NCBI GenBank assembly: GCA_025504975.1 | Contig: JANUWI010000017.1 | Location: forward strand, 682,001-746,000 | Source: Plenodomus lindquistii | Taxonomy: Eukaryota > Ascomycota > Dothideomycetes > Pleosporales > Leptosphaeriaceae | DNA length: 64,000 nt | Direction: 5' to 3' | In this document: positions 44,987-57,863 of the stretch, in pieces | Layout of the letters: every line of letters begins with the position of its first letter | Position numbering within the stretch: the stretch's first letter is position 1 | Translations under genes and position numbers: made by a program | Notes under the pieces: generated by a model | What the model was told of the DNA's origin: nothing | The model's database searches: none | The model's input: the letters and a program-made list of their open reading frames with translations, nothing else

Positions 44987-46588
44987 CTATGACAAGCTCT
45001 GCACTTCGTCTTCTTCAGGTCTGCGCTTCACGTACTGACGAAGCACTTGCGCCAGCTTGGCTCTTCCTTCTCGTCTCTCAAAGACTTGCGCATGATCGGC
45101 CGTAGGCCACCAAATCGTCTCTATGCCGTGGCCCTTCCATACATGGTCTTTCCATCTCGTGTCTTCGGCTTTGAGATCGACTCCGTTCAAATATTTGCCG
45201 ACCGTCTCGGTATCAACAATCAGGTCTCTACCACCGAGACTAACCGTAACATCGTGACCACGCAGGTCCTCCGTCCACAAGATGTTCTGCGCCCAAAAGA
45301 AGTGCCGCGCTAGAGTGTGCGCTACCATCATATCACTGGAGGCGAACCAATACAACTGATGCTCATTCGCTCCACGAGGTCGCCGCACGGTGAAGTTATA
45401 CGCAACATCAGGCAGGTGTAGCAAGAATGTAACGGGGTCGACAAAAAGAATTGGGCCAATCTTGCCAGCCGTGGTCGCGTTCTGCAGGAGCTGTGTGGAG
45501 ATGACCGAGCCATATGAGTGACTGGCGAGAACCACCTTATCAATGCCGTGTCGCTCAAGAATGATGTTGATCTGGCGACACATCTCATCTCTGCCCAGAA
45601 TCGACCCTGTGATGCGGAAACTGATAGGCATGATCTCGACCGCAATTATGCCCACTTCTCCATCCTGCGCAGCCTCGGGATCGTACTTGTTGATCTCGTC
45701 GAGGAACTTTGTGTAAGGCCACAGCCCAATGCCAATGCCATGTATAAACAGTATCGGAAGGCGCGTTTTGGACGTGTGAGGTCGATACCAGTAACTGAGG
45801 TCTGGGGCGGACGAGATTGATCGTGTGAACAGACTGGCGGGACGTGGTGGGAAGATAGCTAGTGCAGAGCGTAGCTGGGTCCGGAAGAGACTGAAGCCAC
45901 TGTAGCGCAGGTAAGCCGCCGTGATTGAGTCAACAAGCATCACGATCTGCAGTATTGTCAGCGTCTATGAACGCTACGCATGTACTGTACATACCAGATA
46001 CCACACTACAGGGCGGTGGGACATCTTGACTTCATCAACCGTCAACCGTAAGCTCTTCGCGCTGCCCCATCCTGGCTCCAGTCTTCGGCCAAGCAGGGTC
46101 TGTATGCCGTCTGCGTATTCATCAAGCTCTTCCTCCTGGGCCTTCGATTCGTCGGGCTGTGCTTGTATGCGAGCTATACGCTCTTCTTCGGTCTCAACCC
46201 CGCGGTTCATGAGGCCCCACGCAAAGAACTCGCGCACGTTCTCTCGTCGCACCTCGCCAGGTCTTGCGCCGAGGTACCATCTACTGATGTAGTACTCGGG
46301 GTGGGGGATCTTGTCCCAGCATTTCCAGAAGAGTGCCTTTCTCTCAGCGGCATCGGGCATGGGAGGGTGTTGCGCAGATGCTTGCAGATTGCGTTTACGC
46401 GGTATGTAAACAAGGAGCCAAAACAGCGTCTCGATGAGACTCCATGTGAGCAGAAAGCGACGAAACGCGGTATGAGGTGGTTCGGCGATGCTGAAGGATA
46501 CCCAGAATATGCTGAGGGGAGTCACAAGGCGAAACCCAAGGATCACCGTCCTAATGGCGATGTACTTGGGAATGGTGTTCTCCAGCAT
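44987..46588 (-). CDS. membrane-anchored alpha/beta hydrolase
   Basis: Two exons, 45995-46588 and 44987-45946, joined by a 48 bp intron (GTATGT donor, GCTGAC branch, CTGCAG acceptor) in phase 0; 517 aa. Two hydrophobic segments lie near the N-terminus (TVILGFRLVTPLSIFWVSF and LTWSLIETLFWLLVYI). A charged linker follows, then the hydrolase core: oxyanion strand ILFIHGIGIGLWPY, nucleophile elbow ASHSYGS, and a late His in WWPTADHAQVF. Proteins of this build are widespread in Pezizomycotina but uncharacterised as far as I know; esterase or lipase activity on a membrane lipid is a guess. Upstream it faces a plus-strand unknown gene. Confidence 0.82.
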
Positions 46589-47884
46589 GATGTCGTTGCT
46601 GTATGGGGAGGAGGGGAAATGCTGAAGTCGGCAGGTCTACAGTATCACAAGACAATCACCCATAGCCTTTCAGAGCAGGTAGGCGCGTGTCTTGTCTTAT
46701 CGGAGACATGGTGGTTGTGTTGGAAGTCTGCTTCGGATCCAACTTCCGCCAGTGGGCCGATGACGCACGTGGGACAATCTCCCCTGACTAAGCGTTTCAC
46801 CACCCAAACCCCCAACACCACACTATCGCGGCCTTCACATGCGACTCAACAACACCGCAACAACAAATGGCAGCTCGCAGCAGAACAACATCCATGCCTC
46901 AACGATCCCACAACCGATGCTCCCATGTAGCACATGGTGAGTTCATCGTGATGTCGCTCGCAACAGAATCCTGTTTGAGGCTAGTTTGAAGGGGGTGTTT
47001 GACGGTCTCCCAATCTTCACGTCCTCGCGAGAGGGAGATGATACAGTCGATGAAAGCGCGGGTTTGAGCCATTCACTCCTCCTTCCACGTGCAATTAAGG
47101 CTACGGAGGTGTGGGGACTTCAATGATCACGTGCTACACTTGGCAGTGCCTAATCCATGGATGTCAACTTTACTTGGTCATATTCATACTTTCGTTCTAG
47201 GCTGTAGAGATCTTGAAACCAAGCGATACGAGCTTAGCCGTGTGGCGGAGGTTTGGCTCATTCTCAAGTCACCATTGGTACAGCGCCTGGCTTCTTCTTT
47301 GATCTAATTGCCAGACTGTTATTGCGATGAAGCCTTGAAAATTGCAGTCTTTATCTACATAAAAACTTGAGTAAAGACACCTTTTAGCTTCATTGGCGTG
47401 TTATGCCACGACCATATGACTGCAATGGTCGTTTGCATTTCATCGTCGTTTGAATCTACAGCTCATGAGGAGAATCCGAAGAAATGGTTTTATATGAGCC
47501 ATGAGACGAGCCTTCTTGATAGCACGGAGCGCAGCGGCTTCAGAGTATCGTCAATCAAGCCATTCCCTGGTAGACGACCAAGCGTACGATGAAGACCATC
47601 GTCAAAATTCTGCTGGGCCAATATCTCTCCCCTTCGGAATTCCCAGAGTCAGGCTGATTGTCTCGCTGTATTGAACTTCCAACATGTTTTCGTTCGCCGT
47701 CATCTGATGATGGCAAACAAATTTTGGAAGTCCTGACACACACCATAGGAGGCTTGGATCATTCGCGTTCTGTCTCATGATGCAGAAAGCTACTGTAGCA
47801 AGCAAAACGCTTATCTCTGAATACATTTACCGGTCCATGTTCGTTTCTACAGCCTCAATCTACCTCCACAGCCAGCTTCTTGTC
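46589..47884. other. divergent intergenic region
   Basis: About 1.3 kb upstream of two divergent genes. Frames on both strands are short or overlap the hydrolase gene; no domain is recognised. Confidence 0.55.
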
Positions 47885-48718
47885 ATGTCGTCTCCTACCG
47901 AAAACTCGAGCATGTATTCCGAAATGGTAGGACAAGAAGATATCGACGACAGTGTAAGTCTAATCATCTGGCTCCTCGCAGTCGAGGTGAACCCAGATTG
48001 CTAACCTGTGCAGCTTGGATTCAATTTAGGGAACACGCAGACATCTGAACAGGTCAGACCTCCAACAAGAAACCCAGCACTTTCTGGACGGTCGACACAC
48101 CAATCTCCTTCCCATGACTGGCAGCAGGACAATAGGTTCAACCCACCAGTCTCTCCTATTACACACGATATATTCGCATCACGTAACGGCGGCGTTGGCA
48201 ATAACTCGTTCATGAACTCCTCGGCACGCCTCCCGCTCGATCAAGGCCGGACGTCTGGACAGCCGCGATCTAGTACATCCCAGTCTTTCCCTAGCACAAC
48301 GCCATTCTCCGGATCTTCAATGGCAGACGATCCTTTCGTAAGCCCCACCGCGTGGGCGAACGAGGTCAGCACCCCCAGTAATCCGCAGCCCCCAGCTACA
48401 TTATTCGCCGTCGTGATATGGAGGAGAGACATCACGCCAGGAGCGCAAAAACATGTTCTCCAGGTACACGCTATAGTGGACACGCTCGACGTTGGGAGAG
48501 CGATGGTAGTGGAGCTGAAGTTTAGCGCATTACAGAAGCACAACGAGTGGGACGTGAGGGATCATACCAATGGAAATGGGTGGTACAGGATGCTAGATGG
48601 CCGGATGTTGTTCAAGTGCTATGTACAAGAGGCCAAGTACTTCGGGCAATTGTCAACGCAAGGGACGGGAACTATGGGTGGAGGGGTAGAGCCAGCTAGT
48701 CAAGGATTCTTGTGGTAG
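47885..48718 (+). CDS. unknown fungal protein
   Basis: Two exons, 47885-47953 and 48014-48718, with a 60 bp intron (GTAAGT donor, GCTAAC branch, GTGCAG acceptor) in phase 0; 257 aa. Exon 1 encodes MSSPTENSSMYSEMVGQEDI and ends in DDS. Residues ~30-140 are Ser/Thr/Pro/Asn-rich and likely disordered. Residues ~150-235 form a compact segment with alternating hydrophobics (LFAVVIWRRDI, HVLQVHAIVDTL, RAMVVELKFSAL, GRMLFKCYVQEAKYFGQL), probably a beta-rich domain. I recognise no family. The clean intron and conserved-looking C-terminal part support a real gene. Confidence 0.65.
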
Positions 48719-50722
48719 CTGCGCTAAGTATGATCTAGGAATCGGGAGATGGCTTGAGAGATAAGACGGCTTCGTTTTTCCTAGAGGAACGAGCGAAGTA
48801 AGTATTCAGCCAATAACGAATCTTTCCCTTCTCATCGCGGTCATTTTAAGGTCAGACCCTTGAAAGGTCGGTGTGACCATGTCTCCACACTACAGCAATC
48901 TAACCGACGCATTGGTACTGCCATGTGGGCTGCCTAGAGATCCATTACTGTGGTGCTGGAGGACAGGGATGATATCCGCTGCGTCAACGAGTTGGAACAC
49001 CGCAAGCAACGTCTTCCCGCGCGTATACCCTCGTCACTCGCATTCGTTTCTCAATCCTAGTACCCCAGCCATGTAATATGCATAAAGAGAATAAAACAAC
49101 TCTGGTGGGCCCGTGACAGCAAAATAAGTGTCCGGAGGGAAGACTGGGAAGCTCAAGTGGAGGGACTGAGATCTCGATAGACTGTCTTGCCATGTCGTCC
49201 AGAGACCTAGAACACATGTCGGATGGGCTAGACTACTTCACGGGTAACCGAGAATCACCGCCCACCGACAACCACCAAAACAGGCTCTAATTGGCCGTGC
49301 GCGGTATCTTCTGAGGCTTGCAGCACACCCCTATAATTTAATTATAGAAATCTAGAAAGTAGAGATTAAAAAGAAGACTTAGAAGCACAATATTCTAGAA
49401 AGGTAAGGTTTTTTAATATTTGCGTAGCGGTAAAATAATTACTTAAAAAATCCTCACTAAAATTAAAAATATTTTTAGTAAGGAATTTTAGTAAGAAAAA
49501 AGAACACTTTCTTTCACCTCTGTGCAAATATTAAAAAACCTTACCTTTCTAGGATATTGCGCTTTAGAGTCTCCTCTTTAATCTCTACTTTTTAGATTTT
49601 TAGTATTAATTCGTGGGGGGAAGATATTGCAGCTTAAATCGAGCGTCTAATAAGCTGTTTGTATGAGGGTTTGTAAGCGCTCGGTAGGCAGTGATCCTCG
49701 GTGGACGGTGAACTAGTCTATTCGAAAAGAGTTCCATCGTATGATTTTGGTGCTCACCAGTATATGCGTGGGAGGTATGATATACCCGGCTATGTCCGAA
49801 TCACGCATGCTGAAGGTGCGCTAGGTCAGCAATTATAGGCACCATATGTAGGAACGAGTGCCGGAATCGTTGAACGTCCTTCCTTCTAGAATGCGTGAAC
49901 CCCACTCTAGATACACAACCATGTTCTAGCGCAGTTTATTGCTCTCTAACGACCCGCACGGTCGTATCCTTTTGTGGGCCCGCTATGGAGACGCCGAACA
50001 GGCGCGGATGTCGCTATCTTCAACTTTGTGAAGCAAAATCGCCATCACGGAAAAGGCCCGTCTGAGAGGCCGAACGCCTTTTTCTTGTTTTGGAGGGGCA
50101 ACGTCACTGTCATATACAGCGCAATTTATCGCCTCCCCAAAAGAATAACCCAATTTCTTACCAAGGTGATTGTTTCTTCGAATGGACAAGATCGTTTCTG
50201 TGCCGCGCAGCGATATCTCGGTTTAATGGAAGGAATCGCGGCGAGCCAACTCAATAATCAATTCGACTAAGGCATCCAACATTCAATGAGTAGTGAACAA
50301 GGCGGCGCCGCCGTGCCACGCCCAGAGCAGAAGGTGATGATACAGCGACCGTTGCGTAGAATGGACACGGCCGACATTGTGTTGCAATGACAGAAGAGAT
50401 GCGCCGATTGGTAACTGGCCACGGCGATTGGAAATACGATGCAGCCTAACATGGCGCGATCAGAGACATCCATGCCACATGTTGGAGGATTGAATCAAGC
50501 CTACCAGTCGGATGGCACGGTTGCGTGGCACCTTCCGCATCTGGCTGGGCGCCGAGAGATAGTGTCCCGCCACCTTGCTTATTATCACCTTAGGCCAATC
50601 AAGCGCCCGTCAGCCCGGACATAGTTCGTGCTTATCTTTCTGAAGCATCGCCAAGCTATAAGAGCTCTTGTACCGCGTGCTTAATCCAAGCCATCTGATT
50701 CTTTTTGGTCGGAACCTCTAAG
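48719..50722. other. intergenic containing an AT-rich inverted-repeat element
   Basis: About 2 kb upstream of the peptide transporter. Besides the element at 49338-49610, no coding region is supported. The plus-strand frame at 49974-50270 lacks any recognised motif. Confidence 0.6.
49338..49610. mobile_element. MITE-like element with ~85 bp terminal inverted repeats
   Basis: The left arm (49338-49433) and the reverse complement of the right arm (49524-49610) align over about 85 bp. Shared blocks include AAGTAGAGATTAAA and TCTAGAAAGGTAAGGTTTT or a close form, plus TTTTAATATTTGC. Most differences are transitions. The centre holds another near-palindrome (ACTAAAATTAAAAATATTTT region). There is no coding capacity. 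The whole piece is markedly more AT-rich than its surroundings. A TA or TTAA target duplication is possible at the ends but not clear. It resembles a non-autonomous DNA transposon relic, possibly touched by RIP. Confidence 0.75.
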
Positions 50723-52676
50723 ATGGGTACGCAACACACCAAAAACCCTTTGTCGCTGGCTGAAGCTAACCCGAATGAACAGCCTCCGCACTAGAGAAAG
50801 AACACGGCTACTCCAGCGACGAGAAGACGCCGGAGTACGCCAATGCCATACACGACCAGCTGCTGTTAGCGGACGATTATGAGGGCAAGCCGACCGAGGA
50901 AGAGCTCAAGACATTGCGTCGTGTTGCTGGTCCAATGCCAAAAGTGGCCTATTTGATCTGTGCTGTGGAATTCGCCGAGCGTGCCTCATACTACGGTTGC
51001 TCGCAGCTTATCAGTAACTTCGTCAATCGTCCCATGCCAGAAGGTGGAAACGGCTGGGGTGCACCGCCTAGGGGTACTCAGGAGACTGCTGGTGCACTTG
51101 GTCTCGGGAGCGTCAAGGCCAACGCTGTTTCTCAGTCATTCTCCATGCTGGTATACACTTTGCCAGTATTCTTCGGATGGCTGGCCGATACCAAGACCGG
51201 TCGCTTCAAGCTCATCTGCTACGGTATCCTGGTATTTGGTCTCGCCCACGTCCTGATGATTGTCTCGGCGGCCAAGCCACTTTTGGCAGACGGGAGCGCA
51301 AAGACGCCATTCTTGCTGTCTCTATACATTCTGGCTATTGGTGCTGGTAAGTTTAGACGTTTACGAGTGTCATTAAAGCTTTCATAGCGCTAACCTTCAC
51401 AGCTATGTTCAAGCCCAACGTTTCCCCTCTTCTCCTCGACCAAATGGCAACTAGGGTGCCGATTGTTGTTACCACCAAGAAAGGCGAACGAGTCATCGAG
51501 GATCCGGAAGCGACAACTGAACGCGTCATGCTTTGGTTTTACCTCTTAATTAACGTAGGAGGCTTCATGGGCGTGGCAACGTCCTACAGCGAGAAATACG
51601 TTGGCTGGTGGCTCGCATTCCTCCTCCCACTCATCCTTTACCTACCTTTACCATTCCTGATGTGGTTCTTGAGGAAACGCCTTGTCCTACACCCGCCTGC
51701 GGGCAGCGAGCTTGGTCGCGTATTCAGACTACTTGGCGTGATCTTCCGTCGCGGTGGAATCAAGAGAATTGGCCGTGGTGGTTTCTGGACTCTTGGAAGG
51801 CCCTCCGCAATTGCCGCCGCAGGATTGAACATCAAGACCGACTGGAATGACCAATTCGTTGAGGACGTCAGCCGCGCCTTCCAAGCAACCGGAATCTTCT
51901 GCTTCTTTCCGATCCAGTATCTCAACGACAATGGTATCGGTAACGCTGCAAGCTACCTCTCCACTATGCTTACGACAAACGGTGTTCCCAACGATGTTAT
52001 ATCTAACTTTAATTCTTTGTCTATAATAATCACCGCCCCGATCATGAATTATGGACTTTACCCGGCCCTGCGAAAAGCTCACATCCACTACGGGCCGGTA
52101 TCTCGCATTTCAACTGGACTCATGATGTCCGCCGTCGGTGGTGCCGGCTACGCCGTCCTCAATTACTACGCCTACCAGCAATCACCTTGTGGTGAATACG
52201 GCTCTGACAACTGCACCGTCGGTACTGGTGTCGCGCCCATTACCATTTGGTGGATGGCTATCCCCTACGCTCTTGGTGGTATCTCTGAGATTTTCGTCAA
52301 CGTTCCTGCCTACGGCATCGCATACTCCCGCGCGCCCGTCAACATGAGAGGTCTCGTCTCCGCCATCAACCTCTTCAACACTGGTGTAGCGTACGCCATC
52401 GGTCTCGCTTGCTCGTCCGTCATCCGCGATCCTTACCTGACCTGGGACTTTGGCGGCCCTGCCATTGTAGGCGCAGTTCTTGCGATCGTCTTCTACTTCA
52501 TGTTCCGCAAGATTGACAGTGAGGAACTTGTCATGCGCGATGAAGGCAGCACAGATTATCAGCTAGAGTTGGAAGGCACCAAGAACGTCCTGCGTTCGAA
52601 CTCGATCAACGGAACGACGAATAATACCCCCGCAATTGCAATGAATGAGGAGATGATGATCTCGCAGAAGCAGTAA
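50723..52676 (+). CDS. PTR2: proton-coupled di/tripeptide transporter (PTR2/POT family)
   Basis: Three exons, 50723-50726, 50783-51346 and 51403-52676, both introns 56 bp; 613 aa. The first coding exon is just ATGG, so the intron (GTACGC donor, GCTAAC branch, AACAG acceptor) follows one base into codon 2; reading without it hits a stop quickly. The protein starts MASALEKEHGYSS. Family motifs are clear: AVEFAERASYYG in the first membrane segment, and FYLLINVGGFMG in the later PTR signature. Roughly twelve hydrophobic spans follow, with an external loop holding the Cys pair of SPCGEYGSDNC. It imports di- and tripeptides with protons at the plasma membrane. Fungal PTR2 genes are usually nitrogen-regulated; no specific site was verified here. 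Confidence 0.93.
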
Positions 52677-52945
52677 TTGTTGTTACCCTCTAGGAAGCAT
52701 GAGAATGAGTTGTCTCGGAATTTAGAGCGGTATATATGTACAGAGGCTCTTGAGGAACATTTTAGCTACAAATGGAATGCGCGAGATATGTGTAAAGGTC
52801 ATGTGGCTTTGTTCAGTCATTCCCATCGTCGCCCAAGTGATCCGTGTAGCAAACGTTTCGTTACAGACTGACTATTATGAACGCCGACTACCAGATGTCC
52901 CACCCATCGAGATCATCACGTACTGGAACGCAGACAATCCAAAAG

Positions 52946-53953
52946 ATGGCTCCGGATTTCATGGCTCTGGCGGATAGCGAGATAGAAGGCGTCCAAGATA
53001 TCGTAAGTACTCCCAACGAACCTGGGACACCTCATCTGCACCTCTAACCCAAAGCCTAGATGTACCATACTGCCGTGACCAAACGACAAGCAGTTGAACT
53101 GCTACGGAAGTATAATGGCAACGTCCTCAAAGCTCTTTCATCCCTAGGCCTTCCATCACCGCCGTTGACTACCATACCAGTTCCATCAGCACCCAGAACC
53201 AAGCTCACACCCTCTCCATCTAAAACTGCTCTTCCATTAACAACTGCACAAGGGTCCGTGCCTTCCCTGTCACACGACGAGAGTCTCACTAGTCCACAAA
53301 CACACATCGCGCTCTCCAAGCCAGCCCACCCACGTAGAGCGCAAAGTGACCTCCAGCGCACAACACCAAACGAACCCTGCACAGCTCCCAAATCAACTCG
53401 TGCCGAAAAAGCCGCGAAGAAGAAACGCTTCAAACACCTTCTCGAACACACCGAACGTCTCTGTCGAAGTCTAGGCATCAAACCTTTGCGCCAACTGCCA
53501 GAAGACAACCAGCCCGCAGACACTCCCAATTCCCCACCACCACCACCACCACCACCACCACCATCCCCTCCCCTCATACCCCCATCCTCAACATCCGATC
53601 TAAACTACCACCCCTTCCCCTCCACCCTCCCCCCAAAAGTCTACCTCCAAACCGAACACATCTTGCTCCCCTCCCCAGAAACCCGACAAATCGCCATCTG
53701 CACCACCCTATCACAAGCAACGTCTGCGCTGGCGGACACTCGGGACGGCTTTGTCAGTCATGGTTTGATTGTGAGGGAGTATACGGCTGGACGCGGGTTT
53801 TACGTTTTTATGGAGGGGGTGGGGATTCCGATTAGGCGGTTTGAGGTGGAGGAGGTGGAGAGGGGGGCGTTGGAGGTTGATGGGGTGGGGAGGGTTAGGG
53901 TGGCGGTTATGCTGGAGGGGCAGGTTGTTGAGGGGACGTTTGCGTGGGAGTAA
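52946..53953 (+). CDS. UBA-like domain protein with poly-proline region
   Basis: Two exons, 52946-53002 and 53060-53953, with a 57 bp intron (GTAAGT donor, CTCTAACC branch, CCTAG acceptor) in phase 0; 316 aa. The N-terminus, MAPDFMALADSEIEGVQDI joined to a segment with AVTKRQAVELLRKYNGNVLK, looks like a ubiquitin-associated three-helix bundle. A Ser/Pro/Thr-rich linker follows, then a basic helix (KKKRFKHLLEHTERLCRSLG), a run of ten prolines, and a C-terminal beta-rich segment (GFVSHGLIVREYTAGRGFYV). No catalytic domain is seen. A role in ubiquitin binding is inferred from the N-terminus only. Confidence 0.7.
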
Positions 53954-56288
53954 GGGGGTGGTTGGGGGGTGGGGATGGATGGGCAAGTTATCGTTGATTT
54001 TATGGGGTTTTCTACAGCGTCGGCTTTTATCTTGTGGGATACATGTTGGAACTCGTATTTATGCCTGCAGCAAAGATCATTTTTTCGTAGGCGTGCGCCT
54101 CCCCAGAGGTTGTTTTATAGGGGATGATGAAGATCGAGAGAAACGGAGCGTCAGGAATGGGAATTGGTAGAGTGGAGTAAGACCACAGTCATGATCATGG
54201 CTCACGGTATTATTATCAAAAGACAATTTATGTTCGCCACCCTCATTTCTCGTCCCTCATCACCGCAGAGTCACTTCCAGCACCGGACCACCATTGAGAA
54301 TTAGTCTTCATTCGCAGCAAGAGGAACAAGGTACACCGAGCCCAGAGCTTCGCAAAATTTTACCCTTTTCTAGACCTACGTCATTCAAACTCGAGTCGAA
54401 GCGACACTCCACATCTTTCCTTGTTGGGGCCGTCTTGCTGTTTACCCCATCCCCAACTCCATCAAATCCAAAAAGAACAACACGAAGTACAACCTCGCAG
54501 TCATTCTAGAAGCAGTTACGCTATCATACTTCGTCTTCACTGGTGGATCGGGTGAAGTTCATATTAAGCGCGGTTCGCACCTTCCTTTCGTCTTGCACTC
54601 TCCCGTTTGTGCAACCGCGTTGTTTGCCGAACCACCATTATACAGCTTTAAAGCTCGCGCACTTTGTCACCTGCAATCCTCTCTCCACCTGTCTACCTTG
54701 CATTACGCTTAAACTTTCTATATACCTGCTGCAGTGGTATACAAAACCCATGCACCTCCTTGCGGCTACGGGCCACTACGAGGACAAAGACGCCAAAAAG
54801 TATCCACCTGCAAGCAACTCCGGAACACGTCATGACGCATGTCGTAGTCACTACTTCAAGGTCATCGAAGCTGCCAAAGGCGAGGCAAAGCAGAAACCAA
54901 CTCTGTTGAGTTTACCGTTACCCTTATACCCAAGATATTCGTTCGCCAACAGCGTTTAGTCAAGCATTCTGCATTCCGAGGTCGCATCTCCGCGAACACC
55001 ACAAAGAACTATGATGGTTCCAACATTCAGGTCGAGTTCACCAGCCATATTGATATCTTGATCCAAATGAATACCCAAGGTCCGGTTGTTGTCCAAGGCC
55101 AAGCAGAGTTAAGCCGGTCCATATGTCCGCAACAATCTCGATGAGCCTAGCGAAGATGCCCAGCCCCACAGCTCGTCCATCTTCCATGTCTTTGGAGTCA
55201 ATACAATAACACGGATAGTAATGAAACATCTCCCGTTACCTTTTGCGCTCAACTATACATGTGATGACTTCTCCATCAGTGATGCTAGCGCCCACCCTTC
55301 CACGGTGCTGCACAATCCATGATACTTTATATATACTGATCGTGATCGTATACCCCAAGCATTTGCATAGTCTCTTCGGTAGCTAATGCGTGGAGAAAGA
55401 GAGTATATAGTCCTGGAACACGTCCACGACACTGGGCCTCAATCCCAACCACACACAAACAGCAAGCGGAGTGACGTTCGTGCTATCACATTCACATTCA
55501 CCACATTACACCCACCCACCCACCAAACCTTCCACCGAAAAACGTATAAACCCCCCCCCCCCCCCCAATACCAGATACAATAATTATACAGGCAGTTGCT
55601 CTCCTTGCGAACATGGTATGCCGGATATTATACTGGGAATGGAATGATAGGGTCGGGGGGGGGGGGACAAGTATATGGTATATATTGGGGTGGGGACTGG
55701 ACTGGACTGGGCTGGGTTCTCGTAATTACGGAATGAGGTGTGTGTGCTGGGACTGTGGGACTGTGGGACTGATGTGGGTAAGGTGTGGGAGAGATACTGG
55801 ACCTGAGCTGGTACTTGTATCGAGTGGGATATGCTTATGTTTTTTGTTTTGCAATTGTAGGGGAATGGGAACCGCGTGCTGGGTGTTTGGTAGATAGAGG
55901 GGGTGGGGGGGGAAGTGGAGGGATGAAGAGTGTGAGTGTGTGGTGAGCTGTGTGTGTGAGTGATGGTAGATGGAGTTTAAGTCTAGACTCTCAAGGTCAA
56001 TGAGGAGTACGTTGGGGGGAAAGGGGTAAAGAGGTGGCGGACTTGTTGACTTTTTTGTGTTGTGTTTGAATTGTGCGAGAAGAGTGATATTGATGGGGAA
56101 TGATGCCGTTGCAATGGTTGGTGTATGGGCATTCCGAGTAGATAGATGGTATTGAATGGATTTTACCAAGCCATGGAAATTGAAGTTGGCGCAGATGTAC
56201 CATTCCATTCCATCATCTCATCTTAGTATCAATTGTTATAATCTCACCCACCCTCACCCACACCCCTACACCCCCACACCCCCAACTT
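53954..56288. other. long intergenic region between convergent genes
   Basis: About 2.3 kb. Homopolymer tracts occur: 16 C at 55551-55566 and 12 G at 55655-55666. Between about 54750 and 55140 two overlapping plus-strand frames have protein-like composition (FKVIEAAKGEAKQKP, then shifted, VEFTVTLIPKIFVRQQRLV and IQVEFTSHIDILIQMN), which may be a frameshifted gene remnant of unknown family. Nothing else is recognised. Confidence 0.45.
55551..55566. repeat. poly-C tract
   Basis: Sixteen consecutive C, followed 90 bp later by twelve G (55655-55666). Homopolymers this long are prone to sequencing length error. Confidence 0.9.
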
Positions 56289-57863
56289 CTACTTAAACTC
56301 CTTCATAAAATCCTGATGAAACTTGATCAACCTCTTCGTCCAATCCGTACCCGGCGCCAAGAAAGTCGTTCTAAAATGCAGCGTTCCTTCCTTTTGTCCA
56401 AACCCAGAGCCTGCAACAACACACACACCTGTTGCGTCGAGCATGCGGAAGCAGTAGAATTCGTCGGGGCTGCGGCCTTCGGATTTGGCTTGTTCGAGGG
56501 CTTTGGGGGGGAGGTGGATGGTGGGGAAGAGGTACATTGAGCCCTGTTGGTGGATTGTGTTAGTATATCTTCGAAGTGGGGGGTGGGAAGGAAAGGGATA
56601 TACGTACTTGTGGCTCGTCACACTCTACGCCTTCCATCTCTTTGAAAGCTTCGTATAGTGCCATTGCGCGTTCCCTGAGCCCCTTGAAGATGGTGTCGTA
56701 TTCTTGCTTGTATAATTCGTAACTTGGCTCACCCTCTTTTGGCGGGTTGACCATCATCTCTACGATACATTGGCCCAGGACTGGCGGGCACAGCTGGATG
56801 GAGATGAATTTGTACACTTCGGCCGCGACTTCGGGTTCGAAGCCAATGAGCTCAAAGTACCCGCCACGGTGGCCGCATTCTCCCACCATGCCCTTGGAGA
56901 CGGAGTGTAGGGAGGCGAGCTCAATGTCGTCGAATTTGCCGGGCTCAGACTTTTGCAGGTCGCGAAGGGCCTTTTTGAAGGAGATGAATTCGCCGATGAA
57001 GACGTTGGTTTGGTAGACTTCGTCTGCGAGAACGACGAGTTGCTTCTCGGCGGCGAACTTGAGGACGGATTTGATGTCCTCGGCGGGGAGGGAAGCGCCC
57101 GTGGGGTTGCCGGGGTTGATGACGCAGATAGCTTTTACGTCTGTGCCTTCTGAGACGGCCTTGTCGTAAGCGGCGCGGATGGAGTCGATCGAGGTGCCCC
57201 ATGCCGACTCTTCGTCGAGGTAGTAGGGAACGCAGCGGGCGTCGAGGACAGAGAGGGTGGCAGTGTAGAGGGGATATTGGGGGATGGGGACCATGATGCC
57301 GGTTTCTGGCTTGGCGCAGATGGTGTGGAGGAGGGTGTTGACGCCGGAAGAGGCGCCGTTGCTGAGGTAGATGTTCTCAAAGGAGGCTGGGTAGCCATCT
57401 CGTCCTGTGCCTTATCAGTCTTTGGACTTGGTAACGAACTGGTGGGAGGCATACGCTCAATGTACTCGGCAACACTCTGTCTGATGCCCGGTGCACCCTG
57501 ACTCTGACTGTATGCGCCCACGCTCTTGATCTCCTTCAGCAGCTTCTTGGCCCTGGCCAGAACATCCGTCTTGTATCCCAAGCTCTTGGTGAGGACATCC
57601 TCGTGCTCCAACAGTCCCGGGTTCTCCAGCAAACTCGCAACCTGGCGGAAGAATGTGATGGGCTTCTGGTCCAGCTGCTGTGGGTTTCCAATGTTGGCCG
57701 CAATGACGGTGTCAAAGGGGAGGTCTTTGCCCTCGCCCTTTGCCAGCTTCGCGCGGTACTGTTCCGACTTGACGGCTAGCTCGCCACGGACAGCATACTG
57801 TGCAGCCTTGACATGCGGGTTGATGCTGTCAATGGTAAGCGCCTTGCGCGGTGCGGTCGACAT
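56289..57863 (-). CDS. ALT1: alanine aminotransferase
   Basis: Three exons on the minus strand, 57455-57863, 56608-57404 and 56289-56543, with introns of 50 and 64 bp; 486 aa, the usual size. Family motifs: FDTVIAANIGNPQQLDQKPI near residue 50, AYSQSQGAPGIRQSVAEYIE then RRDGYP across intron 1, INPGNPTGASLP, LADEVYQTNVF and the PLP-binding Lys in LHSVSKGMVGECGHRGGYFE. It interconverts alanine and 2-oxoglutarate with pyruvate and glutamate. The start is the ATG at 57863 (MSTAPRKAL). Upstream the frame is open for some 40 codons with Ser/Arg/Pro-rich, acid-free sequence resembling a mitochondrial presequence but has no ATG; see findings. Confidence 0.94.

Noticed and set aside
46163..46930. 255-codon plus-strand frame opposite the membrane hydrolase
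   Set aside because: Antisense to exon 1 of the hydrolase and into its promoter; no recognisable domain.
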